Positions 62,101 to 64,000 of a stretch of DNA of 64,000 bases are shown here, piece after piece. This DNA is from Membranipora membranacea. Taxonomy: Eukaryota; Bryozoa; Gymnolaemata; Cheilostomatida; Membraniporidae. The translations under genes and the position numbers were made by a program. The stretch is from the NCBI GenBank assembly GCA_914767715.1, contig OU612070.1:6091501-6155500 (forward strand), given 5' to 3'. The first letter of the stretch is position 1. Each line of letters begins with the position of its first letter. Under the pieces are notes generated by a model, which did no database searches, was not told the origin of the DNA, and worked only from the letters and a program-made list of their open reading frames with translations.

Positions 62101-63818
62101 CACTGTCTGTGACTGAGCACATTTTCAGATCTTGATGATGCATGGGCACTTGTAGCCTGTCTTGACAGGCAAGGGCCCCTGGGACTTACATGCCTCTACT
62201 TTGCCAATGGGGTGTTTGATACTGGACATTGACAATGTAAAGGCATGTATGTAAGAGTCCCAGGGGCCCATGGATTGATTGTAATTGTTTAAAATGTATT
62301 TCACCTCAGTTTGATATTTTAGTACTAGTACAAACATGAAATTATTTGCGGTCAAATATACCTTTTCAGCCCTTCCTAGTGGCTGGAAACGCTCTCAGAG
62401 CCTCTGCAGACGGGGCTCCGCCCCGTACCCCGCTGGGGGGCTCACACCGCCCCCCAAACCCCCAGGTGGGTGACTCGGGTGCTTCGCACCCTCAAGCACC
62501 AGGAATCTCCCTATTTTGTATTTAGATAACTTGGCAAGTATGCTTCACTGGTGTGTGTTCTGTAAAATACACCAGGTGTACCCAGTTGCAGTGGTCATAT
62601 TTAGAAATTAGAAGGTGTTTTATTTCCACATTGTAGGTATGGGGACACAACTCCTATTTCTGGCCAATTTGTTTAATCTACCCAATGGAAAGTATGATAA
62701 TGAAAAAACTCACATGCAAAACGCTCTGATATTCAGGGAATTCAAGGTTGAAATTTCATTATGGGGATTTTGTTGACATGCCTAACTGTACAGCAAGAAA
62801 TACAGGCCAAATTGAGAATAAATAAGTTCTGTCTGCTTTGCATCATTTCCTAACATGCCCATGACATGAAATGGGGATATGCTGTGTTGTCGCTGACCAA
62901 CCACCTCATGCAATTATATATCATACATGTTAAACCCAAGCCTATAGTCTTGACTTCTGCCAACTGCGTCAAACACTTTGACTTTTCACCAAACACAATC
63001 GAAAGTGTTAATATTTGGGGATATACCTATGCAGTAGTGCTGCCGCTGACCTCTTCAACTGGGTAAACCCTCACATTTGGAATCTGCAATATCCTTCATT
63101 CTAGAGAGACCTGTTATTTTCCTGCATAAAAATTGTCGTACGCTTTTGACCAGCCATTATTACCCAGAGATAACATGACTTGCATGATTTATGCTCAGTA
63201 TATAGCCAATAGGAGCTCAGTATCAATGGTACAAATAATTAAGTGATATCATCATTAGCCTTCATCAACTGCGGTATGAGACTGCAGCTAGACAGGGGTG
63301 TATTTGAGTCAAGGGCATTGAACGAAATGTTGTAGGTAGGCCTATGTAAAAGACTTTTTGTATGACAGATATTACCAACTTGTCTTCTTTGTTGGCCCCT
63401 GTTTGATTATGTTATCATAATTATTCTCTCTTTACAATTTTCCAAAGACCCAGGTAAATTTTAAGATGTTGGTAATACTGATCTGTGGTGCCAATATATT
63501 AGGTAGATTTGAAAGCTGCAAAACTACTTCAAAATCTGTGCTCACCAGAACCAAGTATTGGAAAGTAAAGCGTTGAAAAACTGTTCTCAAGAAATCCTAA
63601 GCTGTCTCCAAGAAGAATCTCGATACATATAGCGGTAAGGTGATTGTAGGTATACATGTAACTGCTATTTGATGTTGGTGACATGCCAACACACTCTAGC
63701 GCAGATCCTTTTACAGACAACAGAAGATGTTCAACCTCCCCTATTACAAGCTCCAACCCTCGAATGGTATGATAGTTCTTGACCACTGGTTCTGGGTAAG
63801 CAACATCGTTAATGTTAT
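40381..63818 (-). CDS. Giant mucin/thrombospondin-repeat type I membrane protein, 5' end off window
   Basis: Thirty-three exons join with GT/AG sites and unbroken phase: 63818-63546, 59188-59083, 58853-58657, 58309-58124, 57380-57300, 57007-56902, 56599-56392, 56060-56000, 55835-55755, 55540-55291, 54948-54767, 54389-54294, 53925-53665, 52752-52544, 52188-51994, 51819-51682, 51444-51236, 50586-50415, 50119-50079, 49554-49113, 48940-48793, 48673-48475, 48197-48088, 47476-47350, 47243-45976, 45626-45365, 44896-44684, 44291-44160, 42885-42719, 42095-42048, 41751-41569, 41184-41028 and 40468-40381. This gives about 2,198 residues. Order: unknown N-terminal domain, PAN/apple-like module, N-glycan-rich exons, Cys modules, heptad S/T/Q tract, thrombospondin repeats split by a 423-residue mucin-like exon, one membrane helix and a 29-residue basic tail. 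Likely a surface adhesion or recognition molecule; I recognise no named orthologue. The exon 55540 acceptor and exon 56000 donor were chosen among alternatives by phase. Confidence 0.85.
41463..41500. repeat. (TA)n microsatellite
   Basis: TA repeat in an intron of the large receptor. Confidence 0.85.
43419..43516. repeat. Two-copy tandem duplication (~50 bp)
   Basis: The block ttaatacttgcatttttatt through ccata...agtaaatttt occurs twice in a row in a receptor intron. Confidence 0.8.
43703..43795 (-). repeat. tRNA-Ser/Leu-like SINE head
   Basis: On the minus strand GGTGTGGCTGAATGGTTAGC is a close A-box match, and AGTTCAAGTCC a diverged B box, with a long variable-arm-like spacer. The T stem does not pair, so it is a tRNA-derived SINE relic and not a gene. 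It lies in a receptor intron. Confidence 0.6.
45976..47243 (-). other. Mucin-like 1,268-bp exon of the large receptor
   Basis: One exon encodes about 423 residues rich in Thr, Ser, Lys and Pro. It has a basic N-terminal part (RKSKTKERKITRIRR), TPTTMPTTTATTLPTTTQTT-type tracts, KTAKTTPKTAKTT repeats, a short acidic patch (EEDEYKDEDEDVQ) and an ST-repeat end. It interrupts the series of thrombospondin repeats and should be an extended O-glycosylated stalk. It is by far the longest exon of the gene. Confidence 0.85.
49113..49554 (-). other. Exon with heptad-coded Ser/Thr/Gln minisatellite
   Basis: About eight consecutive 7-residue units (TEQSTTN, TIQLKTK, SVQSTSD, FIQSKAH, SVQSTTE, FAQSTTN, FIQSKTN, SVQSPAN) encoded by a 21-bp repeat at roughly 49325-49500. 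Cys-containing segments flank it. Such Ser/Thr tracts are usually O-glycosylated stalks. A 158-codon antisense ORF is a shadow of the repeat. Confidence 0.75.
50615..50820 (-). mobile_element. tRNA-derived SINE close to a 3' splice site
   Basis: On the minus strand it starts GATGGTTAGATGGCGCAATT (A box TGGCGCAATTGC) with B box CTTCGAATCCC about 50 bp later, followed by a tRNA-unrelated body. It ends about 30 bp before the acceptor of receptor exon 50586-50415. Confidence 0.7.
52800..53050 (+). mobile_element. tRNA-derived SINE in a receptor intron
   Basis: A box TGGCTCAGTTGG at 52804-52815 is an exact match to the consensus, and B box GGGTCGAGTCC at 52857-52867 has one mismatch; spacing is normal. 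A body of about 180 bp follows. It is antisense to the host gene, and the ORFs seen here on both strands are by-products. Confidence 0.8.
54111..54227. mobile_element. Small hairpin MITE, copy 2
   Basis: It starts TAAGCGCTCAAACTG and ends with the imperfect complement CAGTTTGAGTGCTTA, with the internal ggtagtagg...ctactacca pairing. It is the same family as 15837-15943 and lies in a receptor intron. Confidence 0.8.
55291..55540 (-). other. Ser/Asn-rich exon with ~9-residue sequon repeats
   Basis: It encodes imperfect repeats of the form NxSVxLKTS (NESVSLTTS, NESVLLKAS, NGSVILKTS), each carrying an N-x-S glycosylation sequon. The underlying DNA is a degenerate 27-bp repeat. Confidence 0.65.
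57853..58111. mobile_element. 259-bp MITE with perfect 22-bp TIRs
   Basis: It starts CAGGGGGTCTTTCAATTAGA and ends with the exact complement, 22 bp perfect at each end. The inside carries several gctcactca/tgagtgagcg blocks that can form hairpins. It stops 12 bp from the splice donor of receptor exon 58309-58124. No clear target duplication was found. Confidence 0.85.
58657..58853 (-). other. PAN/apple-like exon of the large receptor
   Basis: The exon encodes CGFECLLNGECIGFQAT, then DCSFFNISSA and a closing KKC. The order C...C..N..C.GF....C.FFN is the PAN/apple pattern, a protein- or glycan-binding fold. Assigned by pattern only. Confidence 0.6.
59440..60350 (+). repeat. Tandem array: 17-bp units, then 4-5 diverged ~170-240-bp units
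   Basis: Four 17-bp units of gacaaatggaccacaa lead into larger units, each beginning actggacctcatggtga and containing agctagaggtctg and gaaaacct blocks (starts near 59507, 59681, 59851, 60091 and a decayed one near 60257). It sits in the 4.4-kb intron of the large receptor. Confidence 0.8.
61018..63080 (+). mobile_element. Element family R, copy C (split by a nested TIR element)
   Basis: 61018-61095 matches the gcagctatag...ggcaggatactgat part of copies A and B. 62549-63080 continues with the gtgtacccagttgcagtgg block and, in opposite sense, the section seen at 29105-29350 of copy A. The two parts are separated by a 1.45-kb insertion. Confidence 0.65.
61096..62542. mobile_element. Nested 1.45-kb TIR element
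   Basis: It is bounded by GCATACTTGCAAAGT and the complement of GCATACTTGCCAAGT, with the direct repeat CTTCAC on both sides (61090-61095 and 62543-62548). A sharply GC-rich block (ggggctccgcccc, ~62410-62470) lies near the right end, and a hairpin (gggcccctgggac / gtcccaggggccc) near 62168-62270. No transposase frame was seen. Confidence 0.7.
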
Positions 63819-64000
63819 CTGCAAGTGACAAAATTCATTCATTGAGTTGTGTGAAAATTTTGCAATCAGTGAGTAATACTATTGAATAGGTAAGCGAAAA
63901 CTGCTACCGGTCAGGCATCGGGGACTTCTAAAAATTCAGGTACGGATCGGGTATACGTGAAACATCACTATGTAACCCACATAAACACTGATGAAACAAT

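Overview
The window reads as genomic DNA of an invertebrate animal. It is AT-rich and has many short exons with GT..AG introns of roughly 100-900 bp. The domain set is metazoan and extracellular (astacin, EGF, fucolectin/F5-8C, C-type lectin, thrombospondin type 1, mucin-like tracts). Transposon relics are dense: tRNA-derived SINEs, CR1/L2-like LINE pieces, a Ty3/gypsy piece, hAT-type and other TIR elements. The phylum cannot be fixed from the sequence; a sponge, cnidarian or lophotrochozoan would all fit. I see no bacterial genes, CRISPR array or functional tRNA/rRNA gene.

Layout. 70-5429 (-): an astacin metalloprotease followed by EGF-like/Cys-rich exons, running off the left edge; 14 exons were traced with consistent phase. 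5.6-17.5 kb: gene-poor DNA with a ~490-bp fold-back, a TA-flanked MITE and a small hairpin MITE. 17565-21724 (+): a multi-domain fucolectin (F5/8C-like) gene with several frameshifts and stops, followed by a broken Ty3/gypsy pol piece (21.77-23.08 kb). 24761-25856 (-): an intact secreted C-type lectin of 161 aa. 26.9-31 kb: nested transposons, including a hAT-like element with a perfect 8-bp target duplication. 32796-35719 (+): an EGF plus C-type lectin gene whose lectin exons and 3' flank are an inverted duplicate of the intact lectin; it carries a 1-bp frameshift, and its first visible EGF exon is cut by a LINE fragment. 36.5-40.3 kb: intergenic, with a (GGCT)n array and a LINE endonuclease fragment. 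40381-63818 (-): one very large gene, 33 exons traced in unbroken phase (about 2,198 residues in the window, 5' end outside). It encodes a type I membrane protein with a PAN/apple-like module, N-glycan-rich exons, a repeated Cys module (CxC...Cx3CP...CxC), mucin-like tracts, seven WxxW thrombospondin-like motifs, one transmembrane helix and a short basic tail.

How the genes fit together. All four gene families encode secreted or cell-surface proteins. The two lectin families and the mucin/thrombospondin receptor are the kinds of proteins used in recognition, adhesion or matrix building, and the astacin is a secreted processing protease. No operon logic applies, and the linkage may be coincidental. 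The strongest structural stories are the inverted duplication that joined C-type lectin exons to EGF exons, the decay of the fucolectin gene next to a retrotransposon, and the previously unnamed Cys module plus in-exon minisatellites of the large receptor.
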